From: Desulfomonilia bacterium
Lineage (GTDB): Bacteria > Desulfobacterota > Desulfomonilia > UBA1062
NCBI GenBank assembly: GCA_036567785.1
Contig: DATCTV010000033.1
Coordinates: 29,367 to 93,366, forward strand
Direction of reading: 5' to 3'
DNA length: 64,000 nucleotides
In this document: piece by piece, positions 41,615 to 50,245 of the stretch
Numbering within the stretch: position 1 is the stretch's first letter
Layout of the letters: each line of letters starts with the position of its first letter
Notes under the pieces: model-generated
Seen by the model: only the letters and a program-made list of their open reading frames with translations
Database searches by the model: none
Told to the model about the DNA's origin: nothing
Position numbers and translations under genes: made by a program

Positions 41615-42181
41615 TTACATACTCATCTGCGGGCCTTGCTCCAGCTCTTGTCCCGATTCCTGAAACGGTATCTCCCGGAAGCCGAAGCGGTCGACATAGT
41701 GGAAGGAGTTGCCCGATTCATCATACAGCTCCACGACGTCCGACATAGAGAGGCTGTGCCCTTCGTAGCTGGGCGGGTGGTCCAGGTTGAATTTAGCATA
41801 GAGTTCCTCCAGATCGTTGGTTTCCACTTCGCCGTCGTATACCACTTGGTAATTGGAAGGGTCAGGCTCCCCGAAGCGCTCCGTGAGTTCGTCGTATCCG
41901 ATGAATTTCATCATAATATCGGCATCCGGCTTCAGCTGATGCACCCTGCATTTCTTCAGCACCTGCAGGTTGCCCTCCGGGTCGAGCTTACCCGTCGCCA
42001 GACGGTCAAAGGTACCGGGCCTCCACTCAATGTTAAGCCCTTTGGTGTTTGAAAGATAAGATTTCAGCTCATCGTTTTCAAACATCGGGTCCACTATGGC
42101 CGTTGCCCGTTTGGTGTCAAGATAGCCCGCCGTATTGCCATAGTAGAGAATGCGGTTGTTTTTGATTTGGATTCCGTTCAT
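41615..42181 (-). CDS. YodL-domain protein with ICE tail
   Basis: The 188-residue protein has a YodL domain in its second half: YQVVYDGEVETNDLEELYAKFNLDHPPSYEGHSLSMSDVVELYDESGNSFHYVDRFGF. YodL domains recur in ICE-encoded accessory and antirestriction-type proteins with unknown activity. It ends QELEQGPQMSM, a shared-tail member, and starts behind GGAGGTGCTAT. Confidence 0.85.
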   Translation of the reverse strand: MNGIQIKNNRILYYGNTAGYLDTKRATAIVDPMFENDELKSYLSNTKGLNIEWRPGTFDRLATGKLDPEGNLQVLKKCRVHQLKPDADIMMKFIGYDELTERFGEPDPSNYQVVYDGEVETNDLEELYAKFNLDHPPSYEGHSLSMSDVVELYDESGNSFHYVDRFGFREIPFQESGQELEQGPQMSM

Positions 42182-42197
42182 ATAGCACCTCCTTGCG

Positions 42198-42926
42198 TCA
42201 CATTCCTCCCATTGTCTGCTCCATGCCGGACTCCTGGGATGCAGACTCCTGAGAAGTCCATCCGGTCATGGATTTGATGACCATGGCTTCCTCCTGCAGT
42301 TTAGAGACACCCAGCTTTTCGTTGTTGTAATCGGCCAGTTCCCGGTTCTTTTCCGGATTGCCGGTATCCCAATCCGATTTGTAGTAGCCGGTTTCGCCAT
42401 GCTTGACGCAGATCAAGCTCCCATCACTGGACAGGGTGGAAAAGCACATTTCCGGCAAATCCTGTTCTGCATCCAGGAGCTTTTGAAGCTGGCTCATTTC
42501 CTGCTGACGCTTGTCGTAGATATATAGATAGGCATTGTAATCACCCTGGATCGGTGTACACCGTAGGCAGTAACGGTAATGCTCGCTTTCGGCAACAAAC
42601 CCATAGCTTCCTCTGGAGCCGTCGCCCAGCTTGCCGTCACCATGGCCGCAGCAATATTCCGACATTGCGGAGAGATTTCTCAATGGTCCCATCTTGCGAA
42701 GCTCGTTCACGAAGGACTGAAGCTCCGACTTGAATTCCGGTGTATTTAACGTGTCCTCATTGTGCGGCCACCAGGTTGACCAGAACTCCCTGCCTCCATG
42801 CCCAAAGTCGACGCGCAGGTGGCCGACCGTTCCGAGCTCATGATCCTTCCCATCCTGAGAATAAAACAGCCCCGCTTCCTCAGTCGAAGCGGGGCGCAGA
42901 CAAAGCCTTTGGTTTTCAGCGCTCAT
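42198..42926 (-). CDS. Hypothetical ICE protein with shared tail
   Basis: The 242-residue soluble protein starts behind AAAGGAGG. It contains a WSTWWPHNEDTLNTPEFKSELQSFVNELR segment and several Cys (EYCCGHGDGK, RYCLRCTPIQGDYNAYLYIYD). I do not recognise a family. The end, ESGMEQTMGGM, is a shared-tail member. Codons 10-20 encode a strong 9-bp hairpin followed by TTTTATT, so elongation into this gene could be attenuated. Confidence 0.65.
   Translation of the reverse strand: MSAENQRLCLRPASTEEAGLFYSQDGKDHELGTVGHLRVDFGHGGREFWSTWWPHNEDTLNTPEFKSELQSFVNELRKMGPLRNLSAMSEYCCGHGDGKLGDGSRGSYGFVAESEHYRYCLRCTPIQGDYNAYLYIYDKRQQEMSQLQKLLDAEQDLPEMCFSTLSSDGSLICVKHGETGYYKSDWDTGNPEKNRELADYNNEKLGVSKLQEEAMVIKSMTGWTSQESASQESGMEQTMGGM
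42862..42894 (-). terminator. Terminator-like hairpin within the first codons of the gene ending at 42198
   Basis: CCCCGCTTC (42870-42878) and GAAGCGGGG (42886-42894) form a perfect 9-bp stem, followed on the minus strand by CTGTTTTATTC. It lies about 30 bases after the start codon. Confidence 0.55.
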
Positions 42927-42967
42927 TGGCGATTCCTCCTTTTCTGATTTCCGTCTGCTCTGCCGGG

Positions 42968-45900
42968 TTACTGGAAGTAGAACGTGACGGAATAAGTGAT
43001 GTTACTCTTATTGTACATGCAGTCATGATTGGTGTAATAGTAAAACTCCAGTTGGCTGTAAATCCCGGCCGCCAGATTACGGCTGAAGGTGATGCCGTTG
43101 GTCGTGGTCCCATAATCCAGCTGGTCCCACTGTCCAGTCAGTATGTTATACCCGCGGACGCGACCGTAGTCGTTACCGGAATGCCCAGACACAGGCGGCA
43201 CTGTAAAGGTATAGCTGGTGATAGTCGCGCCTGCGATACCCTGCTCCAAGATAACCGATTCCGGGCCGGTCAGCGTCATGCCGCCGCCCTTGTTAGGGTC
43301 GGCGACAAAGAACACGATAGCCGCCCAGGGTGATTCCGCTCCCGTGGAGTCTACAGCTTTCACACGAACTACATTCTTACCCAACGGGTAGCTGGTACTG
43401 GTTTGGGCCGGCCTGCCCTCCCACACATAGGTGATGGCATCGCCGTCCGGGTCGGTGCTGCTTGCCGTGATAGTGATCGCTACACCGGGAGCTATACTGT
43501 TGCCATCCGGCGTGCGGGTTATAACGGGTGTGGTCGGCGCCGAGTTGGTCACCGTGAAGGTTATGCCTGTCCAATCGGAATACAGCCCCCAGGCATCCTT
43601 TGCCCGGACATAGACTGTATGGCTGCCCACGGCATAGTAGCTGTCGGAGGTGTTGCCGGAGTATTCCAGAGACACGGAATCCCCGTCCGGGTCGGAAGCG
43701 TAGGCATAGAGGTTGACCAGGAGATTACCATCCTTGGCTGTTCTGGTTACCGAGGCGCTACCTGAAGGCTTGTTTGGTGCACTGTTGGTGATGGTGATGC
43801 CCTGTGAGTAGCTGAAGGTTCTGCCTGCGCTGTCGGTGGTGTTGGCCGTCAGGACATAGCTTCCTGTGGCGCTGATGGCAATGGTGCCGCCGCTGTTCGA
43901 CAGACTTCCTGTGTAGCTGGCTGCGCTGCCGTCCGTTGTCAGCGACCAGTTGAGGGTTCTGCCCTCCAGCCCGGAGGTTGATGGTAACGATACGCTGAAT
44001 CCGGAACCGATATGTGCAGAAGAAGGAACCGTAAACGCAAAGCTGGCGATGGGCTTGATTGTTCCGGCATTGGAGGTAAAGGTGAATTTTCGCCCGTTGG
44101 TGTCGGTGACTACTGCCTGCAGCTTCACGGAAATGGTTTTATCCGTATAGAACCGCAGGGTGCCGCCGCTCATTCCAAGGGTTCCGGTGGCATAATCCGT
44201 GTAGGGCTTAAAAGCGCCCCCATCGACGGAAAGGTACCAGCCTGCCGTGGCTCCGCTCAGCTCGGTGCCGGAGGCGGTGACTGCCATAGACTCGCCGCTG
44301 TAGGTCAGCGTTGGGATGCTGATGCTCATGGTTGGGATGGGGGATATTGTGAAGCTCCGGCTTCTTGTAAACGTGCGGCCGGTGGGGTCCGTCATGGTCA
44401 GGACGAGTTCATACTGGCCCTTCGAGGGGAAGGTGATCGTGCCGCCATTCTTGGTCAGGGTGCCGGAAACATAAGTAGAATACGGTTTGGCATCACCAGT
44501 GCCCTGAATGATCGTCCAGTCCGCGGTGAGATTATCCAGATCGGTACCGCTGACGCTGACCGTCCCGGCTTCCCCGGTGTACCAGGGCTGCGGGATGCTG
44601 ATGCTCATGGTCGGAATGGGATAGACCGTGAAGCTCCGGCTTTCCGTAAAGGTACGGCCGTTGGTGTCCTTCATGGCCAAGATCAGTTCATACTGCCCCT
44701 TCGTGGGGAAAGTGATTGTACCGCCGTCCTTGGTAAGCGTGCCTGTAGCGTAAGTGGAATATGGCTTTGCAGTGCCATTCCCTTGCTTGATGGTCCAATC
44801 TGCGGTGAGGTTATCCAGGTCTGTACCGCTGACGCTGACCGTTCCGGCTTCTCCGGCATGCCAGGTCTGAGGGAGACCGACTGACATAAACGGGATGGGA
44901 AAGGCAATAAAGCTCTGACTTCTTACGAAGGTACGGCCGGTGGGGTCTGTCATCGTAAGAATCAGCGTGTACTGTCCTTTAATTGGGAACGTGATCGCCC
45001 CGCCTGTTTTGGTCAGGGTGCCGGAGGCATAAATGTAATAAGGCTGTGCGCCGCCGTCGCCCTGAATGATCGTCCAGTCTGCGGTGAGGTTATCCAGATC
45101 GGTACCGCTGACACTGACCGTTCCGGTTTCACTGGCGTACCAGATCTGCGGAACATCTAGCAGGATGGACGGGATGGGATAAACCGTGGTGGAGGCGCTG
45201 TAAGAGAACACACGGCCCAGAGCATCCGTCATGGAGGCGGTCAGGGTGTATTCTCCAACCTCCTTGAACTGGATTTTGCCGCCGTAAGCATTCAGGCTGC
45301 CCTCCAGTGCGTCGGAGAGCTCTGTCGGCTTGCCGTCCTTGGTTAGCGTCCATTCCACCGGCAGCACATTATTGTTGCCGCGGGTTCGAAGGTCGACGGT
45401 GCGGTCGGTATGCGTTGATGCCGGCAGTTCAAAGGAAATGTTCAGCACCGGCAGGACTTCGATCTTGCCGCCGTCCTCGTAGAGGAACACGCGCCCGGTT
45501 TCGTCGGTGATCCTTGCGATGAGCTCATAGGTACCGGCGTGCTTGAAGCGGATGATTCCGCCATTGTTGTCCAGCGATCCGTCGATGTAGGTCGCAAGAT
45601 CTTGGAATCCGAAGCCGTTCTCCAACAGCCATTCCACTTTTAAGTTCCCTAATTCCAAGGTTTCTGGAATCACAGAAACAGCAGTATCGGTGTGGGCGGT
45701 TTGCGGCAGCTTGAAGGTGATGCTGGGTACCGGATAGACCTTGATGGGTGCGGTATAGCTGTAGGTTCTGCCTGCAGGGTCGGCAAAGGCGGCTTTCAGC
45801 ACATATTCGCCCTTTTCCTTGAAGCGGATGGTGCTGTTCGTGTCCGTGAGCGTTCCTTCGATGCAGTCGGCAACAGGCACGGCTTTGCCGTCTTTTATCA

Positions 45901-47581
45901 GTGACCACTGGATTTCTGCAGTTCCAAGATTCTGGAATGTTGCCTTTACAAGAACACTGGTGTCGGTATGTGTGATCTCCGGCAGATAGAAACCAACGGA
46001 GCCCACAGGGTAGACCGTGACGGTCTGTGAGGCTTCGAAGGTACGGCCGGTTTCATCGGTGAGGGTTCCGGTCAGTATGTACACGCCCTTGTCCTTGAAC
46101 CGGATGTTTCCTCCCGCATCGGTCAGGGCGCCCTCCAGCTCGTCGGATAGCACAGCGGCTTCACCGTTCTTGGTCAGGCTCCACACTACGGACAGGCCGC
46201 CGTTTTCAGTCAGCGTGGTGGCTACCTCCACGGTCTTGTCCGTATGGGAAGCAGCGGGCAGCGTGAAAGCAATACCGACTATCGGGTAAACCTTGGTGCT
46301 CTCGGTATGCGTAAAAATGCGCCCGGTTTCATCGGTGATGGTGGCGGTCAGCGTATAGCCGCCCTTGGTCTTGAACACAAAGGTGCCGCCGTCATTCCCC
46401 AGCGTACCATCCAGTATGTCGGCCATCTGAGCAGGCGCTCCATCCTTTTCCGCTGTCCACACGATGTCGTGGCCGTAGAGTTTTTCTGGTGAGAAGGTGA
46501 GCGTAGTTGATTTATCGGTGTGGGTAGTTTCCGGCAGGTCAAAGGTCAAGTCAATCACAGGATAGACTGTCACTGTCTTGCTCAACACGGTTTCTTTTCC
46601 TCTGACGTTTTTCGCTGTCGCCGTGAGAGTGTACTTGCCTTCCTCCTTAAACTGGATTGTGCCGCCCTCCAGTCCCAGGGTGCCGGTGACGGCGTCGGCC
46701 AGCGCCACCGGCTGTTCGGAGCCGTCCACCGCCGTTTTCGTCATTGTCCAAGTGAAACTCTGCATGTATTTCCATACGGGCATCACCTTGATTTCGGTGT
46801 CGGTGTGCGCCGTTTCGGGCAGGTCAAACCGCACCTGCGCATCCGGGACATAATAAGAACCGCCGCCTGAACCACCACCCGGCGTGGGTGTCGGTGTCGG
46901 GGTCGGGGTCGGAGACGGGGTTGGTGTCGGCTGTTCCTTATCAGGGTCGGTAGGCGTCGGTGTCGGCGTCGGCGTAGTGGTATCGGTTGCCGGGGTTGTC
47001 GGGGACGGTGTTGGAGTAGCCGGCTTCGGGTTCGTCTTATCGATCAGATCATCGGCTTCCCCTTTGGTCACCGGGTCGTTCGGATGGAGCTTGTTGTCAT
47101 CCGTGTCCCCGATGATGCCATCCTCCTTTCCGACGATGACATAGCCCTTGTCATCGTCCGCGATATCCGACTGGTCATCGTAGCCGCTGTGTCCCTGGGT
47201 GTTTTTCGCTTCCTCGTCCTGGCCCTTGGCACGCACCATCATTTTAATGATCTCGGCGCGGGTGATGGGCTCGTCGGGCTTGAAGCCGTCCGGGTAATCG
47301 GCAGGGTCAATGATGCCGGCGTCAACGAGGGCCTCGATGTACTTCTCCGCCCAATGTCCGTCGATGTCGGAAAAGCTGGGCGTGTCTTTTCCCGATCCGG
47401 CGGTGTCCAGCTTCAGCTCCTTTGCCAGCTCCGCGGCAAATTCCCCGCGGGTGATGATGTCATTCTGACCTATGAACAGTTCAGGATGCAGGCGATAGGC
47501 AATATATAAGCCGCTGGTCACCAGCAGCACTGCCAGAAGAAATACCGCGAGGATACATTTCCTTTTGTCTTTCAGGTTCAT
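42968..47581 (-). CDS. Giant repeat-rich surface protein with SLH-like segments
   Basis: The 1,537-residue protein has an N-terminal membrane segment (about 10-32), then SLH-type segments (ITRGEFAAELAKEL..., DGHWAEKYIEALVDAGII, PITRAEIIKMMVRA), a Thr/Pro-rich spacer with TPTPTP runs near residues 185-240, and about eleven beta-sandwich repeats of some 90-93 residues. Six repeats carry a LP...HTD opening; three (44.3-45.15 kb) are near-identical with a DLDNLTADWTI core. Two cadherin-like domains (DPDGDSVSLEY, DPDGDAITYVW) and a unique end follow. It is probably an adhesin for donor-recipient contact, bound to the cell wall via SLH. Confidence 0.85.
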   Translation of the reverse strand: MNLKDKRKCILAVFLLAVLLVTSGLYIAYRLHPELFIGQNDIITRGEFAAELAKELKLDTAGSGKDTPSFSDIDGHWAEKYIEALVDAGIIDPADYPDGFKPDEPITRAEIIKMMVRAKGQDEEAKNTQGHSGYDDQSDIADDDKGYVIVGKEDGIIGDTDDNKLHPNDPVTKGEADDLIDKTNPKPATPTPSPTTPATDTTTPTPTPTPTDPDKEQPTPTPSPTPTPTPTPTPGGGSGGGSYYVPDAQVRFDLPETAHTDTEIKVMPVWKYMQSFTWTMTKTAVDGSEQPVALADAVTGTLGLEGGTIQFKEEGKYTLTATAKNVRGKETVLSKTVTVYPVIDLTFDLPETTHTDKSTTLTFSPEKLYGHDIVWTAEKDGAPAQMADILDGTLGNDGGTFVFKTKGGYTLTATITDETGRIFTHTESTKVYPIVGIAFTLPAASHTDKTVEVATTLTENGGLSVVWSLTKNGEAAVLSDELEGALTDAGGNIRFKDKGVYILTGTLTDETGRTFEASQTVTVYPVGSVGFYLPEITHTDTSVLVKATFQNLGTAEIQWSLIKDGKAVPVADCIEGTLTDTNSTIRFKEKGEYVLKAAFADPAGRTYSYTAPIKVYPVPSITFKLPQTAHTDTAVSVIPETLELGNLKVEWLLENGFGFQDLATYIDGSLDNNGGIIRFKHAGTYELIARITDETGRVFLYEDGGKIEVLPVLNISFELPASTHTDRTVDLRTRGNNNVLPVEWTLTKDGKPTELSDALEGSLNAYGGKIQFKEVGEYTLTASMTDALGRVFSYSASTTVYPIPSILLDVPQIWYASETGTVSVSGTDLDNLTADWTIIQGDGGAQPYYIYASGTLTKTGGAITFPIKGQYTLILTMTDPTGRTFVRSQSFIAFPIPFMSVGLPQTWHAGEAGTVSVSGTDLDNLTADWTIKQGNGTAKPYSTYATGTLTKDGGTITFPTKGQYELILAMKDTNGRTFTESRSFTVYPIPTMSISIPQPWYTGEAGTVSVSGTDLDNLTADWTIIQGTGDAKPYSTYVSGTLTKNGGTITFPSKGQYELVLTMTDPTGRTFTRSRSFTISPIPTMSISIPTLTYSGESMAVTASGTELSGATAGWYLSVDGGAFKPYTDYATGTLGMSGGTLRFYTDKTISVKLQAVVTDTNGRKFTFTSNAGTIKPIASFAFTVPSSAHIGSGFSVSLPSTSGLEGRTLNWSLTTDGSAASYTGSLSNSGGTIAISATGSYVLTANTTDSAGRTFSYSQGITITNSAPNKPSGSASVTRTAKDGNLLVNLYAYASDPDGDSVSLEYSGNTSDSYYAVGSHTVYVRAKDAWGLYSDWTGITFTVTNSAPTTPVITRTPDGNSIAPGVAITITASSTDPDGDAITYVWEGRPAQTSTSYPLGKNVVRVKAVDSTGAESPWAAIVFFVADPNKGGGMTLTGPESVILEQGIAGATITSYTFTVPPVSGHSGNDYGRVRGYNILTGQWDQLDYGTTTNGITFSRNLAAGIYSQLEFYYYTNHDCMYNKSNITYSVTFYFQ
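44350..45160 (-). repeat. Three near-identical 279-bp coding repeats
   Basis: The segment GCGGTGAG with following bases recurs at about 44523, 44802 and 45081, an exact spacing of 279 bases (93 codons). The three units encode the DLDNLTADWTI type domains of the surface protein and are similar enough at DNA level for slippage or recombination. Confidence 0.75.
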
Positions 47582-47617
47582 AAACTTTTCATTCCTCTCT
47601 TCGTTTTAAATTTGACT

Positions 47618-47654
47618 GTGAAAAAGCCGGAACCATATTCTCGATTCCGGCTTT
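47618..47654 (-). terminator. Terminator-like hairpin ahead of the giant surface protein gene
   Basis: AAAGCCGGAA and TTCCGGCTTT (47623-47632, 47645-47654) form a 10-bp stem with a T-run on the minus strand, about 20 bases before the next ribosome-binding site. Confidence 0.7.
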
Positions 47655-47669
47655 AAGTCCTTAATATTT

Positions 47670-48254
47670 TCATAGCTTCAGCTGCATGCCTCCCGGCTCC
47701 TGCCCATCGCGGTGTGCATCCAGTATCTCCTGCGTTGGGTAGATGACCTTTCCCTCCACCATTTCAAAAACGCAGAAGTCATCCCGGTCACAGATCATGA
47801 TCCTGTGCTGGTAGTCCTTCTGCATTTTGATGTAATCCTGTACCTCCTTGGGGCTGCACAGCCATACACCGGAGGTGTAGCGGCCGTCCGGCAGGTAGCA
47901 GTAGCCGCTGAACTGCGGCTCGTTTCCCTTTAAATCCAACGCGCCGATGGGTCGGATTTGAGAGAGCTGGAGGCGGGCCGTCTCGGAGAGGGCTTCCGGT
48001 TTTGCGATGCCGAAGACGTCGCTCCGATTCCAGCGGACATGTTCGCCATCCGCAAGAGAGACAGTGAAAATGGAACGGCCAATAGGATAGGGATTGCTGC
48101 CGTTGCCTCCGGTGCAGAAATAGAGCTGCCGTTCCGCGCTTCGGTATTCCTCCGGCAGTGCGGAAGAATGAAGAACGATCACTTTTCCCGTGATGGACAT
48201 GTCATAACCGACCTGCTGGCAATCCTCCTGTGCTAATAGGGTTTTATCACTCAT
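47670..48254 (-). CDS. Hypothetical ICE protein with shared tail
   Basis: The 194-residue protein starts at MSDKTLLAQEDCQQVGYDMS, where its ATG overlaps the end of the AbrB-like gene. It is soluble with a mixed fold (LYFCTGGNGSNPYPIGRSIFTVSLADGEHVRW, YCYLPDGRYTSGVWLCSPKEVQDYIKMQKDYQHRI). No family is recognised with confidence. The end, GQEPGGMQLKL, is a shared-tail member, nearly the same as GMKLQL of the protein at 24674. Confidence 0.65.
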   Translation of the reverse strand: MSDKTLLAQEDCQQVGYDMSITGKVIVLHSSALPEEYRSAERQLYFCTGGNGSNPYPIGRSIFTVSLADGEHVRWNRSDVFGIAKPEALSETARLQLSQIRPIGALDLKGNEPQFSGYCYLPDGRYTSGVWLCSPKEVQDYIKMQKDYQHRIMICDRDDFCVFEMVEGKVIYPTQEILDAHRDGQEPGGMQLKL

Positions 48255-48540
48255 GGCGTTGCCCCTTCCTCTGCTCAACGAGTTCCAGGAGCTTTGCGGC
48301 AATGGAAATCTGCTTTTCCTCCGGCATCTCCCGGATAGCAGCATGGACATAAGCTTCCACGGCCTCCGGCGACAGATCGCCCACCTCAATGAGATCAACC
48401 TTCTTCACGCTGATGGTTCCCTGGCTAATGCTGAGCTTCACGATATCGCCGTAGTCCATGCCGGAGGCGGTACGGAGTTCTTTTGGAATAAGGACGCGGC
48501 CCTTGCCGTCCACGATTTTATAAATTGGTTTCTTTTTCAT
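48247..48540 (-). CDS. AbrB/SpoVT-family DNA-binding protein
   Basis: The 97-residue protein has a swapped-hairpin AbrB domain at residues about 5-48 (YKIVDGKGRVLIPKELRTASGMDYGDIVKLSISQGTISVKK), followed by a helical part rich in Glu. It overlaps its neighbours on both sides. It could regulate ICE genes or act as an antitoxin-like partner, but no toxin is beside it. Confidence 0.85.
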   Translation of the reverse strand: MKKKPIYKIVDGKGRVLIPKELRTASGMDYGDIVKLSISQGTISVKKVDLIEVGDLSPEAVEAYVHAAIREMPEEKQISIAAKLLELVEQRKGQRHE

Positions 48541-48986
48541 ACGAAGTAGCCCTCCTTTTTCATGACGTCGCGCACAGTTTCAGGGTGGATGCCGAAGGAT
48601 TGAAACAGGGTTTTGAGACCGTCCGGCAGACGGTTCAGGATATCCGACTCCTTGATGATGATAGCGCCGGGAACGCAGGTGACGTCCAGATCGCTGTCGA
48701 TGGGAATGCCAGCGGCGTTTAAAAGCTCATGAGGAAGCGCGAAGTCATCCTCCGCTTCACCGTCCTCCGGTTCCTCATCCTCGTCACAGTCCGGAGCGAA
48801 TGCAAAGGTTACCGGGGTATCTGGCGAGACGACCATCACCGGGCAGGGAAGCAGTCCTTCCTCTGAAATCGCCAGGGTCACGGTCATCTCTGAGTCTGGC
48901 TGGATAGCCGCCGCGTTGATGAATTCCATGGGCAACGGCAGGCGGCCTTCCTTGTCTACGCAAATACGTTTTTCAATCAGTTTCAT
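48537..48986 (-). CDS. Two-segment AbrB-like protein
   Basis: The 149-residue protein starts at MKLIEKRICVDKEGRLPLP behind AGGAGG. It has two related segments: VDKEGRLPLPMEFINAAAIQPDSEMTVTL and DDFALPHELLNAAGIPIDSDLDVTCVPGAIIIKE. These look like a duplicated AbrB-type unit separated by an acidic linker. It is followed by the AbrB gene with ATGA overlap, so the two may act together. Confidence 0.65.
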   Translation of the reverse strand: MKLIEKRICVDKEGRLPLPMEFINAAAIQPDSEMTVTLAISEEGLLPCPVMVVSPDTPVTFAFAPDCDEDEEPEDGEAEDDFALPHELLNAAGIPIDSDLDVTCVPGAIIIKESDILNRLPDGLKTLFQSFGIHPETVRDVMKKEGYFV

Positions 48987-49020
48987 AATGGTTTTCCTCC
49001 TAAATTTGATTTTTGAATAG

Positions 49021-49953
49021 TTATTCCATGCCATAAAATCCGGCAAGGTCGAAGAGCCCCAGCTGGGTCGGCATATCCCGCAGCCGTTCGCCGGTGTCGT
49101 AGTTGGAGATCAGGACTTCGGCATACTCGCTGCCGTTATCATAACGCTGGGCCAGATTGTTCAGGCGGCTGACCGATTCAATCTGGAAGTCCTGATATAG
49201 CTCCCGTATGAATTCACAGTCGTTGTAGCTTACCAGACACTTGCCCTGACAACCTGCCAGCGCATCCCGCAGACGGTAGTGATCCTCCTTGAGAAATTCC
49301 ACCGCATAGTGACCTTCTGTCAAATAGTACGGCGGGTCGCAGTAGATAAAGGCGTTCTCCCGGTCGTATTGCTTGATTACATCCTCGAAGTCCTTATTCT
49401 CGATGACGGTATCCTTTAATCTTCGGCTGCCCTGCCAGAGCAGATGAAAGGTCTTACGGATATCGAAGGGCTGGCAGCCGTAGCTGGTACAGCCGCTTCC
49501 GTAACTGTAGCGTATGAGCTTAAAGAAGGCAGCGGCGCGTTTGATGTCATTCATCTGTGCCTTCTCAATGAGGATGGTTTTGATTTCCTCGAACTGGATC
49601 GGAGTCAGCTGCCGCTGAGCCAGCTCCAGTTCCTTCAGCATAAATTCGCTGGTGAATTCCTCCTTCTCCAGATATCGTTTTAGGACCATAAACTCGTCGC
49701 GGCCGTTTAATGGAAGGAATCCCAGTTCCGTCAGGAACGCCATCGGCTGGTCACGGACACAGCGGAACAGATTCGTCAGGTCGGAATTATAATCGTTGTA
49801 CACCTCCATGACCGCGTTCAGGGGACGCCCAAACAGCACCCAGCCTCCGCCGCCGAAGACTTCGACATACCGCCCGTATTCCTTAGGCATCCTTTGGTAA
49901 ATGAGATCCCGCAATGCTTTCTTGCCGCCCACCCAGCTGATGATGCTGTTCAT
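49021..49953 (-). CDS. dam: D12-class N6-adenine DNA methyltransferase
   Basis: The 310-residue enzyme shows the D12 marks: WVGGKKALRDLIYQRMP at the start, EVFGGGGWVLFGRP (AdoMet loop), a middle region NDYNSDLTNLF, and YCDPPYYLTEGHY as the catalytic DPPY motif. No restriction enzyme is near, so it probably modifies the ICE to escape restriction in new hosts, like the cytosine methylase at 22596. Confidence 0.92.
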   Translation of the reverse strand: MNSIISWVGGKKALRDLIYQRMPKEYGRYVEVFGGGGWVLFGRPLNAVMEVYNDYNSDLTNLFRCVRDQPMAFLTELGFLPLNGRDEFMVLKRYLEKEEFTSEFMLKELELAQRQLTPIQFEEIKTILIEKAQMNDIKRAAAFFKLIRYSYGSGCTSYGCQPFDIRKTFHLLWQGSRRLKDTVIENKDFEDVIKQYDRENAFIYCDPPYYLTEGHYAVEFLKEDHYRLRDALAGCQGKCLVSYNDCEFIRELYQDFQIESVSRLNNLAQRYDNGSEYAEVLISNYDTGERLRDMPTQLGLFDLAGFYGME

Positions 49954-49957
49954 CGCA

Positions 49958-50158
49958 TCACCTGCCTTTCTTTTTGCCGTGTATCCGATCCAGGTCGGTC
50001 TTTAAACAGGAACCGTCGGGACTCCAGCAGATAAATCCGACGCCGGGATAAGGACAGCCCTCGCAGCGGGAAGGCTCCTTCGGGGAAGGTATCGTAAACT
50101 TCGGAGGTCCGGTGATCTCCGCGACTGTTTTTTCTTCTGTTTTTAAATCATGATTCAT
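49958..50158 (-). CDS. Small Cys-rich protein, possible zinc ribbon
   Basis: The 66-residue protein starts at MNHDLKTEEKTVAE behind GGAGC. The second half has four Cys (CEGCPYPGVGFICWSPDGSC) suited to one metal site. It precedes the adenine methylase by four bases. No family is assigned. Confidence 0.6.
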   Translation of the reverse strand: MNHDLKTEEKTVAEITGPPKFTIPSPKEPSRCEGCPYPGVGFICWSPDGSCLKTDLDRIHGKKKGR

Positions 50159-50184
50159 AGCTTCAGCTCCTTCCTCGGAAAACA

Positions 50185-50218
50185 AAAAAGGCGCTGCCTT
50201 TTTTGTAAAGACAGCGCC
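50185..50218 (-). terminator. Terminator-like hairpin after the ArdA-like gene
   Basis: GGCGCTG and CAGCGCC (50190-50196, 50212-50218) form a 7-bp stem followed on the minus strand by TTTTTTGTTTT. The run ends about five bases before the AAGGAG of the Cys-rich gene. Confidence 0.75.
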
Positions 50219-50245
50219 ATTCTGTTCCGATATGTAGTTGGCCGG

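Noticed and set aside
44012..44884. 290-codon plus-strand open frame with repeats opposite the surface protein
   Set aside because: The repeats and open frame follow from the antisense of the 279-bp coding repeats; no independent evidence of coding.
44350..45160. Regular repeats that could suggest a CRISPR array
   Set aside because: The period is 279 bases, the units are coding and near-identical throughout, with no short repeats alternating with unique spacers.
22596..49953. The two DNA methylases as parts of restriction-modification systems
   Set aside because: No restriction endonuclease or specificity gene lies beside either; they fit orphan protective methylases.
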